A stretch of DNA of 64,000 nt from Nocardia pneumoniae NBRC 100136 (GTDB lineage: Bacteria > Actinomycetota > Actinomycetes > Mycobacteriales > Mycobacteriaceae). A program made the position numbers and the translations under genes. A model generated the notes under the pieces. It was not told where the DNA came from, did not search any database, and worked only from the letters and a program-made list of their open reading frames with translations. Location: NCBI RefSeq assembly GCF_000308755.1, contig NZ_BAGF01000059.1, positions 1-64,000 of the forward strand. Direction: 5' to 3'. Below are positions 25,803 to 33,306 of the stretch, piece after piece (position 1 is the stretch's first letter; each line of letters starts with the position of its first letter).

Positions 25803-27269
25803 GTGAGTACAACAGAAGAAATAGCCACTTCCGACGCCGACTTACCGGAGCCGTCGGACGCTCCATCCGCCAACCGCCGGTCCACTCGGCGCAACACCCT
25901 GCACGCGCTTATGCGGCTGCATTTCTACGCAGGCGTGTTCGTCGGACCGTTCATCCTGATCGCGGCGGTGACCGGCGCGCTCTACGCGATCTCGCCGACG
26001 CTCGAGTCGATCACGTCGCGCGACCTGCTGACGGTCACCCGGACCGGGACACCGAAGCCGCTCTCGGAGCAGGTCGGCGCCGCCGTCGCCACCCAGCCGG
26101 ACCTGCACCTGGTCGCGGTCGCCCCGGCGGCGGGCACAGAGGACACCACCCGCGTGCTGTTCAGCGATCCTTCGCTGGGTGAGTCCGAGCGGCGCGCGGT
26201 ATTCGTCGACCCGTACACCGCACTGCCGGTCGGCGATTCCGTCGTCTACGGCAGCTCGGGCGCATTGCCGATGCGCACCTGGATCGACAAACTGCACCGG
26301 GACATGCACTTGGGCGAGCCCGGCCGGATCTACAGTGAGCTCGCCGCGTCGTGGCTGTGGATCGTGGGGCTGGCCGGTCTGGTCATCTGGGTGCGCCGGG
26401 TACGCAGCCGACGCGCCCGCAACGGCTGGGGTTGGCTGTTCGCGGCCGACCGTTCGCAACGCGGGCGCGGGCGTACGCTGAATTGGCATGGAGCGGTGGG
26501 CATGTGGGTGCTCCCCTTGGCGCTGTTGCTGTCGGTGACCGGCATGACCTGGTCGACGTACGCGGGTGAGAACATCACCGAGCTGCGTCAGCAATTGAGT
26601 TGGACCACACCGGCGGTCAGTACCGTGCTGCCCGGAAGCGCCGCGCCCGAGCATGATTCGAGTTCCGATCATCACAGCGGCGGCCATGCCGAGCACACGT
26701 CCACCGACGCCGACCTGATCGGCCAGCTGGATCGGGTGTATGCGACCGCACGCGCCGAGGGCATCACCCAAGCTGCCGAGATCGCCGTTCCGGCCGCGCC
26801 GGGGAAGGCGTTCGCGGTGAAGGAACGCCGGATGTCCGGCATCTACACCGTCGACTCGGTCGCGGTCGACGGCGCTACCGGCGCGGTCACCGATCGGCTG
26901 GCCTACGCGAACTGGCCGCTGATGGCCAAGCTCACCAACTGGGGCATCCAGTTCCATATGGGTCTGATGTTCGGGCTGCTCAACCAGCTGTTGCTGCTCG
27001 CGGCGATGATCGGCCTGATCACCGTGATCGTGCGCGGTTACCTCCTGTGGTGGCGCAGGCGACCGACTCGCGACGCGGGACGGTTCACCATGGGCCGGGC
27101 TCCGCGGCGCGGCGCGTTGCGCCAGGGCTCGCCGTGGCTGGTCGTGCCCTTGCTGGCCGCCGCGCTGGTGGTTGGGTGGTTCGTGCCGCTGGTCGGGTTG
27201 AGCCTGCTCGCCTTCCTCGCCGTCGACATCCTGCTCGGCCTCGTCGGACGGGTCCGCGCCACCTCCTAG
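25803..27269 (+). CDS. PepSY-associated transmembrane protein (PiuB-like)
   Basis: A 488-residue membrane protein of the PepSY_TM family. It has an opening helix in LMRLHFYAGVFVGPFILIAAVTGALYA, the conserved RTWIDKLHRDMHLGEPGRIYSELAASWLW block, a helix near WHGAVGMWVLPLALLLSVTGMTW, a second PepSY segment and final helices at QFHMGLMFGLLNQLLLLAAMIG and the C-terminus. An insertion after the third helix is His-rich (HDSSSDHHSGGHAEH), suggesting metal binding outside the membrane. The family is linked to iron or copper uptake and ferric reduction. Start is GTG 25803. Confidence 0.85.
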   Translation: MSTTEEIATSDADLPEPSDAPSANRRSTRRNTLHALMRLHFYAGVFVGPFILIAAVTGALYAISPTLESITSRDLLTVTRTGTPKPLSEQVGAAVATQPDLHLVAVAPAAGTEDTTRVLFSDPSLGESERRAVFVDPYTALPVGDSVVYGSSGALPMRTWIDKLHRDMHLGEPGRIYSELAASWLWIVGLAGLVIWVRRVRSRRARNGWGWLFAADRSQRGRGRTLNWHGAVGMWVLPLALLLSVTGMTWSTYAGENITELRQQLSWTTPAVSTVLPGSAAPEHDSSSDHHSGGHAEHTSTDADLIGQLDRVYATARAEGITQAAEIAVPAAPGKAFAVKERRMSGIYTVDSVAVDGATGAVTDRLAYANWPLMAKLTNWGIQFHMGLMFGLLNQLLLLAAMIGLITVIVRGYLLWWRRRPTRDAGRFTMGRAPRRGALRQGSPWLVVPLLAAALVVGWFVPLVGLSLLAFLAVDILLGLVGRVRATS

Positions 27270-27369
27270 TTCACACATCCACCGGGCTGAGGCCCGTTAC
27301 TCCCACGACCTATCGAACGTCATAGGTATGGCCGTCGTACCGCCATGCCTCGAAAACCAAGGAATTCCC

Positions 27370-28212
27370 ATGCAGATCACGAAACTAGCTCTGGCCGCCG
27401 CGTTCACCACCGCCGCGGTGAGCATCGCCGCGGGCACCAGCTCCGCCGCTCCCGCTCCCGTCGACGCAACGTCCGTCGAGTCCACATCCGGCGAAGGCGC
27501 TCCCGCCGACACCACGTCCGCCGAGTCCACGCCTGGCGAAGGCGCTTCCGCCGAGGCTGATTCCAGCGAGGCCGCTGCCCCCAAGGCCGAAGCCGTCGGC
27601 TTCACCGCCTACGCCACCGAGTCATCCAGCATCATCACCACCGACACCGGTTCGCTGGTGATCGAGGACCAGATGCTGAAGATCAAAGCCGTCGACGGCA
27701 CCATCGTCGCGGGCGCGCCCCTCACCTTCCGCCTCGACGACTTCGAATTCCCCATCGCCGCAGAGATCTCCGACCGCACGGCGACGCTGACCCCGCAGTT
27801 CGATATCGCGCACGCCACCTACAAGCCGGTCGCCTTGCCCTTCGAGGACAAGGCCCCCTGGAAAACCGAATACGACCGCGAGCAGGCCGCCTGGTCCCGC
27901 ATGACCAGCACCATCTCGATGGGCGCCTCCGTCGGCACCCTGGTCGGCGGCATCGGCGGCGCGTCGGTCGGCTGCATCCTCGGCGGCATCGCCGGTGCCA
28001 CCGTCGCCGCCGCCACCATCGTCGGCATGTTCGGCCCCTTCATCCCCGCCGCCGCCGTCGGCTGCCTCGGCGGCATAGTCGCGGTCGGCGCACTGGGCAC
28101 GGTCGCGGGCCAGATCCTGGTCACCGCCCCGGTCGCCATCGGCGCGGCGATCCAGTACTTCAGCACGGTCAACTCGCCCATGCCGAGCAGGCCAGCCGAA
28201 CCGCAGAAGTAG
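27370..28212 (+). CDS. secreted protein with acidic Ser/Thr repeats and a glycine-zipper region
   Basis: A 280-residue protein with a Sec signal (MQITKLALAAAFTTAAVSIA, cleavage near SSA). A low-complexity stretch at residues 22-65 repeats SVESTSGEGAPADT-like units about twice. A soluble middle (residues about 70-175) has no known domain. The last 100 residues form glycine-rich helices (MGASVGTLVGGIGGASVGC, LGGIAGATVAAATIVGMFG) like membrane-inserting glycine zippers. ATG 27370 has AAGGAA 6 nt upstream. Similar proteins seem to occur in Nocardia, but the function is unknown. It may be surface-exposed. Confidence 0.7.
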   Translation: MQITKLALAAAFTTAAVSIAAGTSSAAPAPVDATSVESTSGEGAPADTTSAESTPGEGASAEADSSEAAAPKAEAVGFTAYATESSSIITTDTGSLVIEDQMLKIKAVDGTIVAGAPLTFRLDDFEFPIAAEISDRTATLTPQFDIAHATYKPVALPFEDKAPWKTEYDREQAAWSRMTSTISMGASVGTLVGGIGGASVGCILGGIAGATVAAATIVGMFGPFIPAAAVGCLGGIVAVGALGTVAGQILVTAPVAIGAAIQYFSTVNSPMPSRPAEPQK

Positions 28213-28216
28213 TGAA

Positions 28217-28288
28217 GTGCCCTGGTGCGCGGCCAGGGCACCAAATCGGCCTCGGTACCTGGACAACACTGTCTCGGTACCGAGGCCG
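28217..28288 (+). terminator. tandem hairpins after the glycine-zipper gene
   Basis: Two perfect stems stand in a row: a 9-bp stem GTGCCCTGG/CCAGGGCAC (28217-28241) and a 13-bp stem CGGCCTCGGTACC/GGTACCGAGGCCG (28247-28288). They lie right after the stop and before a convergent gene, so they probably terminate transcription from both sides. Confidence 0.7.
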
Positions 28289-28375
28289 TTGCCAACCCGA
28301 CCCGGCCGTCTGACGGTGAGACGTTGTGCCCCAGGTTCCTGCGCCTAGAAGCCGCCGGAAACCCGCGTAGTCAGC

Positions 28376-28906
28376 TCAGAACCGTAGTTCGCGGATGGTG
28401 TTGAGGTCGATCCCGTGCCGAGCGTAGATCTTGATGGTGTTCTCGCCGGTGAGGTCGGCCTCGGTGAAGCCGAGCAGTTCGGCGATCCGGACGACCTCAT
28501 CCTTCGTCGCGGCTTCGATCTCCAGGTATGGCGGGATTTGTGGCCAGGTGTCGATCTCGAGCTGTGCCCCGTCGAGAACGAAGCTGATCCGCCGGGTTTC
28601 CTGGTAGGACTTTGCGGTGAAGCCCATCATCTCGAGCATGGCATTGGTGGCGGTGAAGTCGTCGACGCTTATCTCGACTTCGTGGGTTCCGTCGATGGCG
28701 TCGCTGGTGATCTGCTTGACGGCCAGGGTGGTTCCGTTGCCGTTGTCACGCAACCTGATCCACTTCGACTCATCGCCGGGCGTGATGTCGTAGACGTAGC
28801 GGCGCATGAACCGTTCGCCCACCTTGCGGCCGCCCTTGTCCAGGATGTGCTGCTCGATGGTGTCGGGGTCGATGCCGAGGATCTTGGCTTCGTGCTCGAT
28901 AGGCAC
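28376..28906 (-). CDS. CYTH-domain protein (class IV adenylate cyclase/thiamine triphosphatase-like)
   Basis: A 176-residue protein with the ExExK signature of the CYTH tunnel fold at residues 4-8 (EHEAK). Conserved strands follow: WIRLRDNG (Arg ligands of triphosphate), TLAVKQI, HEVEISVDD, RRISFVLDGAQLEIDTWP and PYLEIEAATKDEV. It should bind a triphosphate substrate with divalent metal. Whether it makes cAMP or hydrolyses inorganic or thiamine triphosphate cannot be told from sequence. GTG 28906 follows AGGAG by 7 nt. Confidence 0.85.
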   Translation of the reverse strand: MPIEHEAKILGIDPDTIEQHILDKGGRKVGERFMRRYVYDITPGDESKWIRLRDNGNGTTLAVKQITSDAIDGTHEVEISVDDFTATNAMLEMMGFTAKSYQETRRISFVLDGAQLEIDTWPQIPPYLEIEAATKDEVVRIAELLGFTEADLTGENTIKIYARHGIDLNTIRELRF

Positions 28907-29093
28907 TCTTGGCTCCTAGTCGGATTGGTCGGTGGGCTGAATCTATCCGAAGCGCCGGGCGGCGAGCCGCTACTACTCGCGCGGGCGTCGTCAGCGGTCG
29001 CGGCCGATTCCACGGTTTCGTTCGGGTCCGTAGCAGTGTTTCTGCAATCGCTCTGGCACCACAACAGTCGGAAACCGGGTGACCAACGCGTGA

Positions 29094-29507
29094 TCAGCGG
29101 CCGGGCTGGATATCGAGGTCGGCGAGCAACGTGCGGATGCGTTGTTCGATCTCGGTGCGGATGGTGCGGACGGTTTCGATTCCTTGGCCAGCGGGGTCGG
29201 CGAGTTTCCAGTCGAGGTAACGCTTTCCGGGGTAGTAGGGGCAGGCGTCGCCGCAGCCCATGGTGATCACTACGTCGGAGGCTTCCACGGCTTCGGGGGT
29301 GAGGATCTTCGGTTTCTGGTCGGTGATGTCGATGCCGAGCTCTCGCATCGCTTCCGCCACTACGGGGTTGATCTGGTCGGCGGGGGCGGAACCTGCGGAG
29401 CGGACCTCGACCTGGTCGTCGGCAAGGTGGGTCAGCAGCGCGGCGGCCATTTGGGAGCGTCCGGCGTTGTGGACGCAGACGAACAGCACGCTGGGCTTGG
29501 ATGGCAT
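29094..29507 (-). CDS. arsC: arsenate reductase, low-molecular-weight phosphatase fold
   Basis: A 137-residue protein. The P-loop CVHNAGRSQ (Cys11 nucleophile) and the later MGCGDACPYYPGKRYLDW are typical of ArsC enzymes related to low-Mr tyrosine phosphatases. It reduces arsenate to arsenite, using thioredoxin or mycothiol as reductant. It is the last gene of the minus-strand arsI-arsR-aquaporin-arsC series and lies 15 bp after the aquaporin gene. Confidence 0.92.
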   Translation of the reverse strand: MPSKPSVLFVCVHNAGRSQMAAALLTHLADDQVEVRSAGSAPADQINPVVAEAMRELGIDITDQKPKILTPEAVEASDVVITMGCGDACPYYPGKRYLDWKLADPAGQGIETVRTIRTEIEQRIRTLLADLDIQPGR

Positions 29508-29522
29508 TGCGGGGCAAGCCTT

Positions 29523-30257
29523 TCAGTCGTTGATCGTAGTGGTGTCGTGCGGGACGACGACGTTGTCGGCGGCTGCCGCTGTAGTTGCTGGATAGAGGAC
29601 GCCGATGATCGCGAGCCCGATGAGTGCGCCCGCGATCTGAGCGGCGACGAATCCGGGAACCGAGGAGGGGGCGATTCCGGCGAAGGTGTCGGAGAACACG
29701 CGGCCGATGGTGACGGCAGGGTTGGCGAAAGACGTGGAACTGGTGAACCAGTAAGCCGACCCGATGTAGACGCCGACCGCGCCTGCCGATAGCGCGGCGC
29801 GGCCGCTGCGGGCCAGGGCGAAGACGACCGCGATCAGTCCGGCGGTGGCGACGATCTCGCCGACCAGATGACCGCTGGTGATGCGGTGATGGGTGGATAT
29901 CTGGAGTGCGGCCTGGTCGAACATCACGTTGGCCAGCACCGCTCCCATCACTCCCCCGCCTACCTGGGCAATGAGGTAGCCGACCAGATCGCGGCCGGTG
30001 AGACCGGTGCCGCGGCGGCGGCCGAGCAGCCAGTCGGTTGCGGAGACGGCCGGGTTGAAGTGCGCACCCGAGACCGGCCCACAGACGAGGATCAACACGG
30101 CCAACCCGAACACGGTCGCGGTCGAGTTCTCCAGCAACTGGAGGCCGACATCGTGCGGGGAGAGCCGCTGGGCGGCGATGCCGGAGCCGACCACGACGGT
30201 GACCAGTGACGCGGTACCGATGAACTCGGCGATCAGCCGCCGCGCGAGAGAGTTCAT
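29523..30257 (-). CDS. aquaglyceroporin (MIP family), probable arsenite channel
   Basis: A 244-residue channel with six helices and both pore motifs, HFNPAVS (first half) and FANPAVT (second half). Start ATG 30257 overlaps the arsR stop in an ATGA junction, so translation is coupled. In an ars operon such channels (AqpS-like) conduct arsenite out after ArsC reduction. Here it occupies the place where the related mycobacterial cluster has an Acr3-type pump. Confidence 0.9.
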   Translation of the reverse strand: MNSLARRLIAEFIGTASLVTVVVGSGIAAQRLSPHDVGLQLLENSTATVFGLAVLILVCGPVSGAHFNPAVSATDWLLGRRRGTGLTGRDLVGYLIAQVGGGVMGAVLANVMFDQAALQISTHHRITSGHLVGEIVATAGLIAVVFALARSGRAALSAGAVGVYIGSAYWFTSSTSFANPAVTIGRVFSDTFAGIAPSSVPGFVAAQIAGALIGLAIIGVLYPATTAAAADNVVVPHDTTTIND

Positions 30258-30619
30258 CGGGCGACCGCGATGTCGAGCAGTTGCGACAGCTGCCGCAGAA
30301 CGGTGGGTTCGACGCGATAGTAGACCCACGATCCGCGCCGCTCGCTGCTGAGCAATCCAGCTTCGCGCAGGACCTTCAGATGGTGGGAGATGGTCGGCTG
30401 GCTGACATCGAACCCTTCCGACAGGTCGCAGACGCAGGCTTCCTGCCCGGCGTGGCTCGCGACGACAGACAGCAGCCGCAACCGGACCGGGTCCGCCAAC
30501 GCCTTGAACACCGAGGCCAGGTCCGCGGCGGCCACGGCGGTCAACGGTTGGCGGATGAGGGGCGTGACCTCGCACGACAGCGAGGTCACGTCCGTCAGCG
30601 GCAGCTCCGACATAGACAT
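30254..30619 (-). CDS. arsR: arsenical-resistance repressor ArsR (CVC type)
   Basis: A 121-residue winged-helix ArsR/SmtB protein. The As(III)-binding pair is in the recognition region GQEACVCDLSEGFDVSQPTISHHLKVL, followed by the wing RRGSWVYYRV. It dissociates from DNA when arsenite binds the cysteines. It overlaps the aquaporin gene by 4 bp and has an operator-like palindrome immediately before its start, consistent with autoregulation. It resembles the second regulator (Rv2642 type) of the mycobacterial cadI-arsC locus. Confidence 0.92.
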   Translation of the reverse strand: MSMSELPLTDVTSLSCEVTPLIRQPLTAVAAADLASVFKALADPVRLRLLSVVASHAGQEACVCDLSEGFDVSQPTISHHLKVLREAGLLSSERRGSWVYYRVEPTVLRQLSQLLDIAVAR

Positions 30620-30635
30620 GCATCGATATTGATGC
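30620..30635. promoter_or_regulatory. ArsR-type operator at the arsR start
   Basis: GCATCGATATTGATGC is a 16-bp inverted repeat with 5-bp arms (GCATC/GATGC). It touches the base before the arsR start codon at 30619. The ATC-AAT-GAT-like composition is typical of ArsR operators. Binding there would block an internal arsR-aquaporin-arsC promoter. Confidence 0.6.
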
Positions 30636-30792
30636 CTGTCGAATCAGCAGACAAGCGAACACCTGGTGAACAACCTGTCCGCGAACCGGCGTCGGGGACC
30701 GCTGCCACCGAACTGGCGCCCGAATCCCAGAACAGCGGATGACCCCCGCGCACCACCCGAGTCTTGCTGCGCGAATGGTCGAAGAACGCGGT

Positions 30793-31305
30793 TCAGCCGC
30801 AGCAGCCTGCGCCGGAGGCGATGGCTTCCTTCTTCGCGGTGGCGCTGCAGCACGATCCCTCGGCTGCGGCGTCCTCGGTGGTGCCGCAGCACGCTTGAAC
30901 CGCTTCCGATTCGCTGAGTTCCGGTGCGGTGCCGAAGTTTTCGCTGTCCGCGAGGACGGTGTAGACCTCCCAGCGCTCTTTGTCCGGCGCGGTGACCCAG
31001 ACCTTGTCCTGGGTGGCGAAGCAACAGGTGGTGGCGATCTGTTCCTCGGTGAACAGACCGGCTTGGGAGAGGCGGGAGATCTCGGCGTGGACCTGGGCCG
31101 AGGTTTCGACCTCGACGCCCAGGTGGTTGACGCTGCCGCCGTGGCCGGGGTTCTCGATCAGCACCAGTTTCAGGGGTGGCTCGGCGATGGCGAAGTTCGC
31201 GTAGCCGGGCTTGCGCTTGGCGGGTTCGACATGGAACAGGGTCGAGTAGAACTGAACAGCCTGGTCGATGTCGTCGACGTTGAGGGCGAGCTGGATGCGG
31301 GACAT
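30793..31305 (-). CDS. arsI: ArsI/CadI-family glyoxalase-fold protein (C-As lyase)
   Basis: A 170-residue vicinal-oxygen-chelate protein. It starts SRIQLALNVDDIDQAVQFYSTLF, has the metal ligands HLGVEV and WEVYTV, and the vicinal cysteine pair ATTCCFATQDKVWVT needed to bind trivalent organoarsenicals. The C-terminus is Cys-rich (ACCGTTED, GSCCSA, GAGCCG). Such proteins demethylate methylarsenite or are cadmium/arsenic-induced (CadI). ATG 31305 follows TGGAGG by 9 nt. It is divergent from a second ArsR gene, with the operators between. Confidence 0.88.
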   Translation of the reverse strand: MSRIQLALNVDDIDQAVQFYSTLFHVEPAKRKPGYANFAIAEPPLKLVLIENPGHGGSVNHLGVEVETSAQVHAEISRLSQAGLFTEEQIATTCCFATQDKVWVTAPDKERWEVYTVLADSENFGTAPELSESEAVQACCGTTEDAAAEGSCCSATAKKEAIASGAGCCG

Positions 31306-31327
31306 GATGAACAACCTCCACTTGTGA

Positions 31328-31379
31328 GACATATGTCGAAGAACTGAGGTCGAGTCTGGTCACCTTTTCGACATATGTC
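31328..31379. promoter_or_regulatory. paired GACATATGTC operators in the divergent ars promoter
   Basis: The perfect 10-bp palindrome GACATATGTC occurs at 31328-31337 and again at 31370-31379. The centres are 42 bp apart (four helical turns), between arsI (minus) and the second arsR gene (plus). One site flanks each promoter, which suits cooperative repression of both genes by the divergent ArsR. Confidence 0.75.
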
Positions 31380-31403
31380 AATGCCGTGGGTAGAGTTGAT
31401 CCC

Positions 31404-31763
31404 ATGCCCAAGACGTTGCCCGTGATCGATATGTCCGCTCCGGTCTGCTGCCCGCCGGTCGCGGCCGGGCCGGTGGACGAGAACGCCGCGCTGGAGGTGG
31501 CGCTGCGGTTGAAGGCGATCGCCGATCCGGTGCGCGTCCGGCTGCTGTCGCTACTGCTGACCAGCTCGGATGGGCAGGAGAACGGCGGCGATCTGGCGGC
31601 GGCGGTCGGGTTGGCGGAATCGACGGTCAGCCATCACCTCGGCCAGCTGCGCAAGGCGGGTCTGGTCGAGTCCCAACGCCGCGGCATGAACACCTTCCAT
31701 CGCGCCCGCCGCGACGCACTCGCCGCGCTGTGCGTGGTGCTGGATCCCAACTGCTGCCGCTGA
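31404..31763 (+). CDS. ArsR/SmtB-family repressor, CmtR/KmtR-like
   Basis: A 119-residue winged-helix regulator. It begins MPKTLPVIDMSAPVCCPPVA, has the core ALRLKAIADPVRVRLLSLLL and STVSHHLGQLRKAGLV, and ends LDPNCCR. Cys pairs near both ends could bind arsenite or a soft metal. It resembles the first regulator (Rv2640c type) of the mycobacterial cadI cluster. ATG 31404 fits that family; a GTG 18 nt upstream is also in frame. It is divergent from arsI and probably controls it through the two GACATATGTC sites. Confidence 0.88.
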   Translation: MPKTLPVIDMSAPVCCPPVAAGPVDENAALEVALRLKAIADPVRVRLLSLLLTSSDGQENGGDLAAAVGLAESTVSHHLGQLRKAGLVESQRRGMNTFHRARRDALAALCVVLDPNCCR

Positions 31764-31944
31764 ACTACCCTGCCCCAGGGATACTGCGCCGCAATGGAAT
31801 CCGACCGCGACGGTCCGGCATGCGAACACCGCGCGGACGCCCGCCTGCAACATGTGGCTCCGGATCTGTTGGCGCTCTGGAGGCGTGGTGACCCCCAGAG
31901 CACCTATGGATGACGGCGCGATCGAACAGCGGGCCGGACAGTGC

Positions 31945-32625
31945 TCATCGTGGCAATACGGTGATGCACTGGTACCGATGGTTTTCCCACGAACCGAATG
32001 GCGCGACGTTCCAGAGCATTCCGGAATCTTGCAGGGCCGGGCTGTAGATTTCAGTTCCCCCACTGTTGAAGTAACCATATGAGGTGCCAGCCGACGAATG
32101 ACCGGATGCGCTCAAAGACTGCGACATCGCGTCCACGAACGCGGAGAAACGCGCCGAGTCGTTGGTTTCCTCGTCCGCCGCCGCGGCGGCATTCTGCGAC
32201 CAATCACTGTATTGATCGATAAGCGAATCGGTGGGCGTCGGCGCATCGGGCGGTAGCGCGATGGCCTCGTAGGCGCGGGCCCGGTCGCTGAACCCAGTCG
32301 TCGCCCAATAGATCGACGACACGTCGCCGCGATCGGCACCGTAGGGACCGTAGGTCGGATAGAAGATGCCGTGGCCGCGTATTTTCACGTTCAAGCCGAA
32401 ACGACTGGTCCAGCTCGGCAGCGCGTTCTGGAAGATGTTCAGGCACTGTTCGTCGTCGTTCGCGCCCTCTTCGGCCTCGGTGGCCGCCAGCATGCACGCG
32501 AATTGGAAGACGTCGGACGCGTCGGCCCGGCCTCCGCCCGCGGACGACAAGTACGTGTTCAGTGCCTCGGCCGGGTCGTGCAGGTCATCGCGAGCGGGCA
32601 TCTCGAATATCTCGATGGTCTTCAT
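31945..32625 (-). CDS. uncharacterised soluble protein
   Basis: A 226-residue protein I do not recognise. It is preceded by an excellent ribosome site (AAGGAGGG, 7 nt before ATG 32625). It has no signal peptide or membrane helix and is rich in Tyr, Ser, Ala and Asp. Notable segments are HGIFYPTYGPYGADRGD, IYWATTGFSDRARAYEA and the C-terminal SYGYFNSGGTEIYS. The gene stands between the ars cluster and a second unknown gene on the same strand. No function is proposed. Confidence 0.6.
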   Translation of the reverse strand: MKTIEIFEMPARDDLHDPAEALNTYLSSAGGGRADASDVFQFACMLAATEAEEGANDDEQCLNIFQNALPSWTSRFGLNVKIRGHGIFYPTYGPYGADRGDVSSIYWATTGFSDRARAYEAIALPPDAPTPTDSLIDQYSDWSQNAAAAADEETNDSARFSAFVDAMSQSLSASGHSSAGTSYGYFNSGGTEIYSPALQDSGMLWNVAPFGSWENHRYQCITVLPR

Positions 32626-32782
32626 TCCGTAGCCCTCCTTGCCTCGATAGCCTCGTGCGCTCGTCACTCGCTGCGCTTCGTCGTGCGGCGGCCCTCGAAG
32701 ACAGAGCGAATCACATCGCCGGGCGAATGGTCTTCGCACATCGCGGATGAGCCCTGCGCGCACGCGAGGGATGGGAGGACGG

Positions 32783-33094
32783 TCAGGATTCGTTCGCGAT
32801 GTGACAGGCGACGAGTACCGGCACCAAGAGGTCCAGGACGGAGAGTTCGTCGGCGGCGGGTGCGTCGTCGATGACCGAGTCCAGGATCGGCGCCGCGTAC
32901 AGGCGTCCGGCGTCGGGGCCGTCCACCGTGCGTGCGCTGGCGATCAGCTCGTACAGCACGACGGCGAAGACATGGGCGCGCCGAGTGCCGGGATGTCTGT
33001 CGCGGCAAGCGGCGTCGGCCAAGGCGGTGTCGATCGCCGCGATGAGGTCGGCGAGAACAGCGATCTCGGCCATGGCTCGATGGTCGTAGTTCAT
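32783..33094 (-). CDS. small uncharacterised helical protein
   Basis: A 103-residue, mostly helical, acidic protein (residues 8-30 AEIAVLADLIAAIDTALAD; end LDLLVPVLVACHIANES). No domain was recognised. ATG 33094 is used; an in-frame ATG 21 nt later is an alternative. It is divergent from the XRE regulator, across a promoter region with matched inverted repeats, and could be its target. The 140-bp gap to the next gene holds nothing clear. Confidence 0.5.
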   Translation of the reverse strand: MNYDHRAMAEIAVLADLIAAIDTALADAACRDRHPGTRRAHVFAVVLYELIASARTVDGPDAGRLYAAPILDSVIDDAPAADELSVLDLLVPVLVACHIANES

Positions 33095-33147
33095 GAGGCC
33101 GCCTGTGGTCGCGGGGAATGGATCCCGGCTCTCATCGTCGTGGAGTG

Positions 33148-33258
33148 ACCCGGAACCGGGGCGCGGGGGAACGCCAGCCGACACCATGCTTCGTGCACGA
33201 TTCGGATGTCCCGTCGCATAGGGGTTCGGTTGTGCGACAAGGTTTCCCGGTTCCGGGT
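33148..33258. promoter_or_regulatory. 13-bp inverted repeats in the XRE divergent promoter
   Basis: ACCCGGAACCGGG (33148-33160) and its exact reverse complement CCCGGTTCCGGGT (33246-33258) stand 98 bp apart between the small gene at 33094 (minus) and the XRE gene at 33307 (plus). Each is also nearly self-complementary. They look like two operators, one per promoter. Confidence 0.6.
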
Positions 33259-33306
33259 ACACATCTGAGCATGCCGGGTCACAATCCCTCCTGGAAGGTA
33301 ACGCAC

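Noticed and set aside
32641..32782. possible copy of the GAACGAGCGTCAGCGAG repeat (GCTCGTCACTCGCTGCGC near 32655)
   Set aside because: Only a short, imperfect similarity; such CGCTCGCTGCG strings arise often in this GC-rich DNA.
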